From positions 1-64,000 of the forward strand of contig JAHDLA010000027.1 of assembly GCA_018436705.1 (NCBI GenBank): a stretch of DNA of 64,000 nt, written 5' to 3'. A model generated the notes under the pieces. That model was given only the letters and a program-made list of their open reading frames with translations. It was not told where the DNA came from and made no database searches. The DNA comes from Sedimentibacter sp. (GTDB lineage: Bacteria; Bacillota; Clostridia; Tissierellales; Sedimentibacteraceae). Both the position numbers and the translations under genes were made by a program. Shown here one piece after another: positions 25,813 through 33,752 of this stretch. Within the stretch, counting starts at the first letter, position 1. The number at the start of each line of letters is the position of its first letter.

Positions 25813-26061
25813 ATGGTTGATTTGAAAATATGCGTTGGAAGTGCATGTCACTTAAAAGGTTCATATGATGTAATAGATGCGTTTAAAAACTGTGTGCGAA
25901 CAAGAAACGTATCAGGTAAAGTTGAAATCAAAGCTGCGTTTTGTCTTGGACATTGTACTGAAGCAGTTTCTGTTATGTTTATGGACAAAATTTTTTCAGT
26001 AAACAAAGAAACTGCAGATAAGTTTTTTGACGAAGTTGTTATGGAAAGCCTGAGGAGTTAA
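25813..26061 (+). CDS. Thioredoxin-like [2Fe-2S] ferredoxin (NuoE/HydC-like domain)
   Basis: An 82-aa protein whose four cysteines, Cys7, Cys12, Cys44 and Cys48 (C-x4-C...C-x3-C), match the [2Fe-2S] site of the NuoE family. The start is the ATG at 25813 after GAGGTTTAAT; a GTG at 25801 overlaps the ribosome site. Its stop is 1 bp before the hydrogenase-like gene, so the two are coupled. Small ferredoxins of this type accompany clostridial [FeFe] hydrogenases and probably exchange electrons with the partner's Fe-S clusters in the cytoplasm. Confidence 0.88.
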   Translation: MVDLKICVGSACHLKGSYDVIDAFKNCVRTRNVSGKVEIKAAFCLGHCTEAVSVMFMDKIFSVNKETADKFFDEVVMESLRS

Positions 26062-26062
26062 T

Positions 26063-27778
26063 ATGAGAATTTTAGATTTTTATCCGGCTAATTGCAAAAA
26101 TTGTTATAAATGTGTCAGAAACTGTTCTGTAAAAGCAATCAAAATGATTGACGATCAAGCGCAAATCGTAGAAGACAAATGTATTGCATGCGGAACCTGT
26201 TTTTTGGTTTGCCCACAAAATGCCAGAAATATTCACAGCGATTTGGAAAATGTGTTTAACGCTGTTAAGGATGGTCGAAAAGTAATTGTATCTATTGCAC
26301 CATCATACCTTGGAGTTTATGAAGAGCCGTATAAATTAATATCTGTGCTTAAGCATCTTGGTGCATCATTAGTTGAGGAAACTTCAATAGGAGCAGCAAA
26401 GGTCACCGAACTCTACAAAAAATATATATCTGATACAAGTTTAAATAATGTAATTACAACATGCTGCCCTACTGTAAACATGATGGTACAGACTTATTAT
26501 CCTGACCTGATAAAGTATTTAATCCCTTTGGATTCTCCCATGATTGCTCATTGTAAAATGATAAGAAAGCGCCACGGCAGCGAAGCCTATATTGTATTTC
26601 TCGGCCCTTGTATTTCAAAAAAATGCGAAGCCTACGGCTACCAACTTTCAGGCGTTATTGACGGAGTTATTTCTTTTGAAGAGCTTGACAAGCTGTTAGA
26701 ATCGAAAAATATAGATATATCTTCTTTTAATGAAACCTATCCTGATTTAGAGGGAAATTTTACAGGAAAAAAATATCCGTTGGAAAATGGTATTCTTTCA
26801 GGTATGAAGGATGTAATTTCAGAAAGCCCCTTTACTCCACTAACTATATCGGGAACAGATAATTTAATCGGAGCTTTTGACGCTTTGTCCAAGGGTGATC
26901 TGTCAAATGTAATCATTGAAGCAAACAGCTGCATAGGAAGCTGCCTTGGCGGTCCTGCCGTGCCGAAAAAGAGCAAAAACGTCTTTGTCAGAAAAACAAA
27001 AACTAAATCAAGGATACACCCTCTGAGGAGTAAAAACTTTGAAAATTATAGCGATGAAGAAGCTGCACTTGATTTCAGCCGTCATTTCAGGAACAAACAA
27101 TATATTCACCCGTCATACACAGAGGATGATATAAGGGCTGTTCTTGAAAAGACAGGCAAGCACACAAAATCAGACGAGCTTAACTGCGGAGCATGCGGCT
27201 ATGATACCTGCAGAGAAAAGGCAGTGTCTGTTCTTGAAGGATTGTCATATCCTCAGATGTGCATGCCTTACATGAGGAGCGAAGCGGAAAAAATTTCGAA
27301 TATCTACTTTGAGTATTCACCTAGTATCATTGTTATTGTTGATTTTAATTTAAATATACTTGATCTGAATCCGGTAGGAGAAAAAGTATTTCATATTTCT
27401 GCTTCTAAAATTAGGAATAAACCTGTTTCATCAATTATTCCTCCGGAAAATTTTGCTGATGCCATAAATTCAGGAACAAATATGGTGGCAAAAAAGATTT
27501 TCCTTGAAAACTATGGTATAACCGTCCATGAACGAATTATTTGCCTTCCAAAAAATAAAATTTTGTTTGGAATATTAAATGATATAACGGCAGAAGAAAT
27601 GAAAAAAGAACAGATTATAAACTTAAAACTTAACACCCTTGAAACAGCTGACAGAGTAATTGAAAAGCAAATGCGAGTAGCTCAGGAAATTGCTGGATTA
27701 ATGGGTGAAACAACAGCTGAGACAAAAGCTGCTCTTATTAAATTAAAAAAGGTCGTTTTAGAGGAAAGTGAAAAGTAA
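26063..27778 (+). CDS. Sensory [FeFe]-hydrogenase-like protein with C-terminal PAS domain
   Basis: 571 aa. Residues 11-50 carry two [4Fe-4S] motifs. The H-cluster domain has L1 TTCCP (Cys134-135), L2 GPCISKKCE (Cys183) and L3 EANSCIGSCLGGP (Cys290, 294), so all cluster-binding cysteines are present. The two conserved methionines near the active site (MPC in L2, ExM in L3) are replaced by Gly and Asn. An FeS domain, NCGACGYDTC, lies near residue 370, and a PAS domain spans about 405-525 with a helical tail. This is the layout of group C (sensory) hydrogenases, which sense rather than turn over H2 in bulk. It overlaps the phosphatase start by one base. Confidence 0.88.
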   Translation: MRILDFYPANCKNCYKCVRNCSVKAIKMIDDQAQIVEDKCIACGTCFLVCPQNARNIHSDLENVFNAVKDGRKVIVSIAPSYLGVYEEPYKLISVLKHLGASLVEETSIGAAKVTELYKKYISDTSLNNVITTCCPTVNMMVQTYYPDLIKYLIPLDSPMIAHCKMIRKRHGSEAYIVFLGPCISKKCEAYGYQLSGVIDGVISFEELDKLLESKNIDISSFNETYPDLEGNFTGKKYPLENGILSGMKDVISESPFTPLTISGTDNLIGAFDALSKGDLSNVIIEANSCIGSCLGGPAVPKKSKNVFVRKTKTKSRIHPLRSKNFENYSDEEAALDFSRHFRNKQYIHPSYTEDDIRAVLEKTGKHTKSDELNCGACGYDTCREKAVSVLEGLSYPQMCMPYMRSEAEKISNIYFEYSPSIIVIVDFNLNILDLNPVGEKVFHISASKIRNKPVSSIIPPENFADAINSGTNMVAKKIFLENYGITVHERIICLPKNKILFGILNDITAEEMKKEQIINLKLNTLETADRVIEKQMRVAQEIAGLMGETTAETKAALIKLKKVVLEESEK

Positions 27779-28944
27779 TGGAGAACTTCATAGATATAAA
27801 TTATAAAAGCATTAATAAGTACACAGAGGAACTGTGCGGCGACAGAGTTGAATACAGCTGCGATGACGGAGAATACATCATTGTCTTATCTGATGGATTG
27901 GGAAGCGGTGTCAAGGCAAACATACTTGCAACAATGACTGCCAAGATTACCGTGACAATGCTTAAAAACGGAGCATCCATCGAGGATACTATTGATACCA
28001 TAATAAATACTCTCCCTGAATGCAAAGTCAGAAAGCTTGCATATTCAACATTCACCATTATTAAAATAGATAAAAACAACAACGTATATATTGCTGAGTA
28101 TGACAATCCGCCCTACTTTTATTTTTCACAAAAAAAAATTATTCCCGTTGAAAAAGTGGAAAGAAAAATAGGTAATAAGAAAATATATGAATCTAATATT
28201 AAGCTGGAAGAAAATGACACTCTCTGTATCGTCAGCGACGGTGCAATTCACGCGGGAATAGGCCAAATGCTTAATCTCGGATGGTCATGGAATGAAGTCA
28301 ACGAGTACCTGAAAAATCTAAACAACTTAAACAGCTCATCACAGATTATCAATAACAACTTCATCGGAGTCTGCAGAAATTTGTACAACAATAGGCCCGG
28401 TGATGATACTACAATACTGACAATAAAATCTAGAAGACCTGAAATTGTAGATTTATTTGTAGGTCCTCCGGCCAACAAATCAAAGGATTTGGCATTGGCA
28501 GAAATTATGAATGAAAGCAAAAATATAAAAATAATATGCGGCGGAACCACCGCTCTCATAGCTGAGCGAGAACTCGGAACAACTCTTAGTGTGGATCTTG
28601 ATTCCATGAAGCAGGATGTTCCTCCAATAGCCTACATGGATGGATTTGATCTTGTTACGGAAGGGGTTCTAACTCTTGGCAGAACTCTTGATAATATTAA
28701 AAAAATCAATATATCTGACTGTGATAATGTAATAGATTACAGCAGCTACGACGGATGCTCCATATTGACACGAATGCTCTCCGATATGGCAACTCATATT
28801 AACTTTTATATAGGAAGAGCCGTAAACCCTGCTCACCAGAATACAGGATTCCCAGTGGGATACAGCATTAAGCAAAACATTCTTGACGCTTTGATCGAAG
28901 AATTAAAAAAGGCAGGCAAAAAAATAAATATTATGTACTTATAA
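27778..28944 (+). CDS. SpoIIE/PP2C-type serine phosphatase linked to the sensory hydrogenase
   Basis: 388 aa. The first 220 residues are a PP2C-like SpoIIE phosphatase with metal-binding aspartates in VLSDGLGSGVKAN, CIVSDGAIHAG and PGDDTTIL. The remaining 165 residues (from REIVDLF-like RPEIVDLFVGPPANKSKDL) form a domain I do not recognise, with CGGTTA and DGFDLVTEGVLTLGRTL. Its ATG overlaps the hydrogenase stop. By analogy with group C3 [FeFe] sensory hydrogenases, the PAS/H-cluster protein would control this enzyme, which would dephosphorylate an unknown, perhaps anti-sigma-factor-antagonist-like, target. Confidence 0.85.
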   Translation: MENFIDINYKSINKYTEELCGDRVEYSCDDGEYIIVLSDGLGSGVKANILATMTAKITVTMLKNGASIEDTIDTIINTLPECKVRKLAYSTFTIIKIDKNNNVYIAEYDNPPYFYFSQKKIIPVEKVERKIGNKKIYESNIKLEENDTLCIVSDGAIHAGIGQMLNLGWSWNEVNEYLKNLNNLNSSSQIINNNFIGVCRNLYNNRPGDDTTILTIKSRRPEIVDLFVGPPANKSKDLALAEIMNESKNIKIICGGTTALIAERELGTTLSVDLDSMKQDVPPIAYMDGFDLVTEGVLTLGRTLDNIKKINISDCDNVIDYSSYDGCSILTRMLSDMATHINFYIGRAVNPAHQNTGFPVGYSIKQNILDALIEELKKAGKKINIMYL

Positions 28945-28947
28945 GGT

Positions 28948-28984
28948 ACAGCCAATCGAAAATAGTAATATTTCGATTGGCTGT
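28948..28984. terminator. Strong bidirectional terminator (14-bp stem)
   Basis: ACAGCCAATCGAAA (28948-28961) pairs perfectly with the arm at 28971-28984 and is followed by T-rich sequence. It ends the hydrogenase cassette and, on the other strand, glpX. Confidence 0.92.
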
Positions 28985-28997
28985 TTTTATTTATTTT

Positions 28998-29975
28998 TTA
29001 TTTAACATATGCGTAATCAGGCTTTTTATCCAATACATGAGTTGTGTCTATAAAGCGTATTGTTCCGGATTTTGAACGCGTAACTACTGATGATGTCCTT
29101 GCTCTATTGTTCGCCATATATCTTACCCCCTTCAGAAGTTCTCCGTCGGATACCCCTGTGGCTGCAAAAATAATATCATCACCTTTAGCCAAATCCTCCA
29201 TTACAAGAACTCTGCCCCAATCATCTCCGGCCATTTCTCTACATCTTCTTTCTTCTTCCTCATTGTCGGGTCTTAAAATTCCCTGGAATTCTCCTCCGAG
29301 GCACTTAATGGCAGCCGCTGAAATCACTCCCTCAGGAGCTCCTCCCTTACCGACAAACATATCCACCCCAGATTCACTGAAGCATGTTGCTATGGCAGCC
29401 GCAACGTCTCCGTCTCCGAACAGTTTTATCCTTGCTCCGACACTTCTTGCACCTTCTATTAAGTGCTGGTGTCTTTCTCTGTCCTGCATTATTACTGTTA
29501 ATTCTGTAATATCTTTCTTCAATGCTTTAGCCACATTGTATAAATTTTTCTCGATAGAAGCAGTTATATCGATACAATTTTTTGCTTTCGGTCCAACGGC
29601 AATTTTATCCATATACATATCAGGGGCGTGGAGCAGGCAGCCTTTAGGGGCAACAGCAACAACAGCCAATGCTCCTGGAAGTCCCTTTGCAACTAGCTTT
29701 GTTCCGTCAAGAGGATCGACAGCAATATCAATTTCTGGTGCTCCTTCCTCCCAGGTTCCTATCTTTTCGCCGATATATAGCATCGGCGCCTCATCAAGCT
29801 CTCCTTCTCCTATAACTACAGTGCCTGAAATATCCAAAACCTGAAACATGCTTCTCATACCGTCAACTGCTGCTTGATCGGCTATTTCCTTGTTTCCCCT
29901 GCCCATATACTTGCCACATCCTAAGGCTGCAGCTTCTGTTACTCTCACTATATTCAAAGCTAATTCTCTATCCAT
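28998..29975 (-). CDS. glpX: Class II fructose-1,6-bisphosphatase GlpX
   Basis: A 325-aa gluconeogenic phosphatase that converts fructose 1,6-bisphosphate to fructose 6-phosphate. Family markers are GKYMGRGNKEIADQAAVDGMR, VVIGEGELDEAPML, the metal-site IDIAVDPLDGTKLVAKG and VDMFVGKGGAPEGVISAAAIKCLGGEFQG. Single gene with convergent terminator. Regulation is not visible. Confidence 0.96.
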   Translation of the reverse strand: MDRELALNIVRVTEAAALGCGKYMGRGNKEIADQAAVDGMRSMFQVLDISGTVVIGEGELDEAPMLYIGEKIGTWEEGAPEIDIAVDPLDGTKLVAKGLPGALAVVAVAPKGCLLHAPDMYMDKIAVGPKAKNCIDITASIEKNLYNVAKALKKDITELTVIMQDRERHQHLIEGARSVGARIKLFGDGDVAAAIATCFSESGVDMFVGKGGAPEGVISAAAIKCLGGEFQGILRPDNEEEERRCREMAGDDWGRVLVMEDLAKGDDIIFAATGVSDGELLKGVRYMANNRARTSSVVTRSKSGTIRFIDTTHVLDKKPDYAYVK

Positions 29976-30170
29976 TTTTCTCTCCCGTAAATTTTATCGT
30001 ATACTTTTTATTTTAAATTAGTATATAAGTTACAATATTTCATATAAAGTTATACTATAAATAGCTCAATTTTTCCACCCAATTTAGTGTTTTTTTTAAA
30101 TTGTTTCAGATAATTAATATATTTAGGATATTTTGAAGCAAAAATAATGATATAACCTTTCTTTTTACAG

Positions 30171-30184
30171 TAAATACGTTTACA
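30171..30184. promoter_or_regulatory. Possible cre (CcpA) site upstream of the aldehyde dehydrogenase
   Basis: Read on the minus strand, TGTAAACGTATTTA matches 12 of 14 positions of the cre consensus TGWAARCGYTWWCW. It is 55 bp upstream of the gene. HPr kinase at 61747 shows the cell has the HPr-Ser-P arm of CcpA control. The rest of 29976-30238 is AT-rich and unremarkable. Confidence 0.35.
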
Positions 30185-30238
30185 ATAACAATATAACTGT
30201 GGCATAATATTAAAAAGTGTGAAAGGAATGGTGATATA

Positions 30239-31675
30239 ATGAAAATGCTAATAGGCGGACAACAAAAAGACTCCCTTGGAGGCAAATGCATAAACATATT
30301 TAACCCGGCAACTCAAAAGTTAATTGATACAGTTCCTGACTCATCAAAAAAAGATTTGGACCTGGCATTGAAGCATTCATTAAATGGTAAAAAAATATGG
30401 GGAGAAACTCCTCTGCATGAACGTTCAAGAATTTTATTAAAATTTATTGATAATGTAGGCGAACATGTTGATGAACTTGCTGAACTATTGTGCAAAGAGA
30501 CGGGAAAACCAATAAAAGAGGCAAAAGCCGAGGTAAGCCTTGTTCCCGTTATATTCAGACGTTTTCTGGAGGGAGCAAACCATCTTTATGGAATAACCCT
30601 TCCTGACAGTCAGCCGGGAGGAGAAAATGACATAATATATACACACAGAGAGCCTTTGGGAACTGTCGTATGCATTATTCCATTCAATTTTCCTGCTTCA
30701 ACATATGCATACAAGGTTGCACCAGCTCTGACAACAGGAAATTCAGTTATTGTTAAACCGCCCTCTGACAATCCCCTGACTCTTATTAAAATAACAGAAC
30801 TTCTTGTAGAATGTGGCATTCCGGGAGATGTCCTGCAAATTGTAACAGGCAGCGGTTCGGTTGTTGGAAAATACCTTGTAGGAAGCACCGAAATTGATGC
30901 TGTAAGTCTTACGGGAAGCACTGCGGTAGGTATTGAAACGGCAAAGCAGGCTGCAGCAAATCTTCACCGCGTATTTCTGGAACTTGGCGGAAATGACGCA
31001 ATGATTATTTATGAAGATGCTGATATGGATTTAGCTCTACAGAATGCAATAATGGCCAGAACCACGAACTCAGGGCAGATATGCATTGCAACGAAAAGAT
31101 TCATTGTTCAGAACTCAATTAAGGAAGAGTTTGCTAAGCAACTTGTTAATAGGCTGAGTAGAATAAAAATCGGAGACCCTATGGATCCCGCATCTGAAAT
31201 GGGGTGCCTGATTAACGAAAAAGCCGCCCTTGAAGTGAAAAAGCAAGTAGATTATACTATCAGTCAGGGTGCGAAATGCTCCTGCGGAGGAAATATAATA
31301 AATAAAACATTTTTTGAGCCAACTGTACTGACAAATGTAACTCCTAACATGGATATCTCTAAAGATATGGAGGTTTTCGGGCCTGTCTTTCCTATAATAG
31401 GTTTTGATACAATGGAGGAAGCCGTTGAAATACATAATTCCTCTGTATATGGCCTTAACGGCGGCATTATGACCTGTGATACCAGCAAAGCCTTGAAAAC
31501 AGCATATAGAATAGAATGTGGCAGCGTTGTACTGAATGGAACAGGAAGGTACAGACATCCGGATATTGCTTTCGGAGGATATAAGATGAGCGGTATAGGA
31601 AGAGAGGGTGTCAGCGCAACATTGGAAGAATTGACTCAAGTTAAGACAATAATTTTAAAAGGAATACTTAAATAA
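30239..31675 (+). CDS. NAD(P)-dependent aldehyde dehydrogenase
   Basis: A 478-aa ALDH-superfamily enzyme oxidising an aldehyde to the acid. NAD(P)-site and catalytic motifs are PFNFPASTYAYKVAPAL, the Glu in LELGGND, the nucleophile in NSGQICIATKR and the late EVFGPVFPI. Overall it resembles succinate-semialdehyde or lactaldehyde/GapN-type subfamilies; the substrate cannot be fixed. AAAGGAATGGTGATATA precedes the ATG. The next gene, 124 bp on, is a beta-keto-acid cleavage enzyme, so the two may serve one fermentation route, though a promoter could lie between them. Confidence 0.9.
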   Translation: MKMLIGGQQKDSLGGKCINIFNPATQKLIDTVPDSSKKDLDLALKHSLNGKKIWGETPLHERSRILLKFIDNVGEHVDELAELLCKETGKPIKEAKAEVSLVPVIFRRFLEGANHLYGITLPDSQPGGENDIIYTHREPLGTVVCIIPFNFPASTYAYKVAPALTTGNSVIVKPPSDNPLTLIKITELLVECGIPGDVLQIVTGSGSVVGKYLVGSTEIDAVSLTGSTAVGIETAKQAAANLHRVFLELGGNDAMIIYEDADMDLALQNAIMARTTNSGQICIATKRFIVQNSIKEEFAKQLVNRLSRIKIGDPMDPASEMGCLINEKAALEVKKQVDYTISQGAKCSCGGNIINKTFFEPTVLTNVTPNMDISKDMEVFGPVFPIIGFDTMEEAVEIHNSSVYGLNGGIMTCDTSKALKTAYRIECGSVVLNGTGRYRHPDIAFGGYKMSGIGREGVSATLEELTQVKTIILKGILK

Positions 31676-31799
31676 TTCTGGAAGTATTAATTATTTACAG
31701 AGAATTTCTGGTTAAATAATTATTTCAGTATCAATTGACTATATGAGGCAGATATTGTAAAATAATATAAGGCAAAGAATTATAATTATGGAGGGTATA

Positions 31800-32612
31800 A
31801 TGGAAAAATTAATTATTACTGCATGCTTAACAGGAGCAGAAGTAACAAGAGAACAACAACCCAATCTTCCTCTTACACCGGATGAAATTGCCGAAGCAGC
31901 CTATGAATGCTATAAGGCAGGCGCATCAATGGTGCATGTCCATGCCAGAGACAAGGAAGGCAATCCGACACAGGATTATGAAGTTTACAAGGAAATAAAG
32001 GAAAAAATCGAAGCCAAATGCAACATTATATTCCAGCCTTCAACAGGTGGAGCAGTATGGCATACTCCTCAGCAAAGAATGCAACCCATAGAATTAAAGC
32101 CTGAAATGGCAACATTGAGTATGGGAACATGCAATTTTGGTGATGATGTGTTTATGAACACAGAGGAAAACATAAGATTATTTGCAAAAAGAATGAATGA
32201 ACTTGGAGTTAAGCCTGAGCTTGAATGCTTTGAAAAAGGAATGGTTGATACGGCAGTCCGCTTTGGTAAAAAAGGATTGATAAATACTCCGATGCACTTT
32301 GACTTTGTGTTGGGAGTCCCCGGAGCAATGGGTGGAGAATTGAGAGATTTGTTGTACATGATAGATTCTGTTCCTGCAGGATCAACATGGACCGTTGCAG
32401 GCGTAGGAAGATACCAGCTTCCATTGAATGTGGCTGCTATAATGCTTGGCGGACATGCAAGAACAGGCTTTGAAGACAATATATATTATTCAAAAGGTGT
32501 GCTGGCAAAATCAAATGCCCAACTGGTAGAAAGACTTGCACGTCTTTCAAAAGAATTCGGAAGAGAAGTAGCTACTCCGGATGAAGCAAGAGTTATGCTA
32601 GGACTACGCTAG
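31800..32612 (+). CDS. Beta-keto acid cleavage enzyme (3-keto-5-aminohexanoate cleavage type, Kce-like)
   Basis: A 270-aa TIM-barrel enzyme of the BKACE family (DUF849), which condenses a beta-keto acid with acetyl-CoA to give acetoacetate and a new CoA ester. Visible features are ITACLTGAEVTREQQPNLPLTPDEIA, the zinc-binding MVHVHARD, QPSTGG, PELECFEKGMV and GGHARTGFEDNIYY. Length and the N-terminus resemble Kce of lysine fermentation, but the other lysine genes (kamA, kamDE, kdd, kal, kat) are not here, so another substrate is possible. The start is the ATG at 31800 after GGAGGGTATA; an ATG at 31788 contains that ribosome site. Confidence 0.88.
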   Translation: MEKLIITACLTGAEVTREQQPNLPLTPDEIAEAAYECYKAGASMVHVHARDKEGNPTQDYEVYKEIKEKIEAKCNIIFQPSTGGAVWHTPQQRMQPIELKPEMATLSMGTCNFGDDVFMNTEENIRLFAKRMNELGVKPELECFEKGMVDTAVRFGKKGLINTPMHFDFVLGVPGAMGGELRDLLYMIDSVPAGSTWTVAGVGRYQLPLNVAAIMLGGHARTGFEDNIYYSKGVLAKSNAQLVERLARLSKEFGREVATPDEARVMLGLR

Positions 32613-32625
32613 TAGAATTATAAAT

Positions 32626-32684
32626 AAAGGAGATTTTCAGCAGTCCGCAGTTCAGTGCGGTAACCTGTTAAAAATCTCCTTTTT
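32626..32684 (+). terminator. Branched terminator after the cleavage-enzyme gene
   Basis: AAAGGAGATTTT (32626-32637) pairs with AAAATCTCCTTT (32671-32682), enclosing a CCGCA/TGCGG hairpin, and is followed by T residues. It also lies at the convergent end of ddl. Confidence 0.85.
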
Positions 32685-32696
32685 CAATATTTTTTG

Positions 32697-33752
32697 TTAT
32701 TGTTCCATTGCAAGTTCCACCAGCTTTACAATCAGGTCTTTGTATTCTATACCTATTTTCTTAAGCATTGATGGATACCTGCTCAGGTCAGTTAGACCCG
32801 GTATCGTATTGATTTCATTGAGATAAATTTGATTTTCCGGTGTAACAAACATATCAACTCTTGACATTCCTTTACAGCCCAGCGCAATGTACGTTTTTTC
32901 TGCAATTTGTTTAGCTTGCATTTTAAGTTCATCGCTGATTCTTGCGGGACAATATATTTTTGAATTATGCTGGCTGTATTTTTCAACATAATCAAAAAAG
33001 TCATTCTTTGTTTCTATTTCGTCAACTTCACCAATTATCAAGTCTTCATTTCCTACTACAGCACAACCGATTTCAAATCCATCAATCATTTTTTCTATTA
33101 TAAGCTTATTATCATATTCAAATGCTTCCATAACACCCTTTTCAAATTCATTATAATTCCTAACTTTGCTTATTCCAAGAGATGAACCATTGTTTGCAGG
33201 TTTTATGAACATAGGAACAGAAAGTTTTTCATATGCTTCTTCATAAAGCTTCTTTATATTTAGCTTGCTTGAATTTACCGTCGATATATACGGTGCTGTT
33301 GCAATTCCAGCACTTTCACAAATAATATGAGTAAATTCCTTATCCATGCACACAGCGGACGAAGTCATATTACACCCTACAAAAGGAATTCCCGTCATTT
33401 GACAAAGTCCCTGAATTGTTCCATCTTCGCCGTTTCTTCCGTGAAGAACTGGGAAGATGCAGTCTATTTCTATTTTTTCAAATGTATTATCGGTATTAAG
33501 CTTTATCAGTCCTCTAAATTCAGTGCCCATGCTGAGAAGTACAGGACTTAAATCACCCTTGTGCCATGAGTCATCGTTTATTCTGTCAGAAGAACCCTCA
33601 TACAAAAGCCATCGGCCCTCCTGTGTTATCCCAACAAGGGTGACATCAAATAGCTCGTCAGGGACATTGTTGATTATTGCAGCAGCAGAGTGCAATGAAA
33701 CCGAGTATTCATCGGATTTACCCCCAAACAATATTGCTAATTTAGTTTTCAT
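32697..33752 (-). CDS. ddl: D-alanine--D-alanine (or D-Ala--D-X) ligase, VanG-like
   Basis: A 351-aa ATP-grasp ligase making the D-Ala-D-Ala (or related) dipeptide for cell-wall precursors. Motifs are LFGGKSDEYSVSLHSA, FPVLHGRNGEDGTIQG, KPANNGSSLGISKV and YLNEINTIPGLTDLSRYPSM. The substrate loop reads FFDYVEKY (252-259), then SKIYCPARI. This resembles VanC/VanG-type ligases, where EKY is found, rather than the (Y)DYxxKY loop of ordinary Ddl. It overlaps murF by 11 bp, and no vanT, vanXY or vanRS genes are present, so it appears to be the housekeeping ligase or its paralogue. Specificity is open. Confidence 0.9.
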   Translation of the reverse strand: MKTKLAILFGGKSDEYSVSLHSAAAIINNVPDELFDVTLVGITQEGRWLLYEGSSDRINDDSWHKGDLSPVLLSMGTEFRGLIKLNTDNTFEKIEIDCIFPVLHGRNGEDGTIQGLCQMTGIPFVGCNMTSSAVCMDKEFTHIICESAGIATAPYISTVNSSKLNIKKLYEEAYEKLSVPMFIKPANNGSSLGISKVRNYNEFEKGVMEAFEYDNKLIIEKMIDGFEIGCAVVGNEDLIIGEVDEIETKNDFFDYVEKYSQHNSKIYCPARISDELKMQAKQIAEKTYIALGCKGMSRVDMFVTPENQIYLNEINTIPGLTDLSRYPSMLKKIGIEYKDLIVKLVELAMEQ

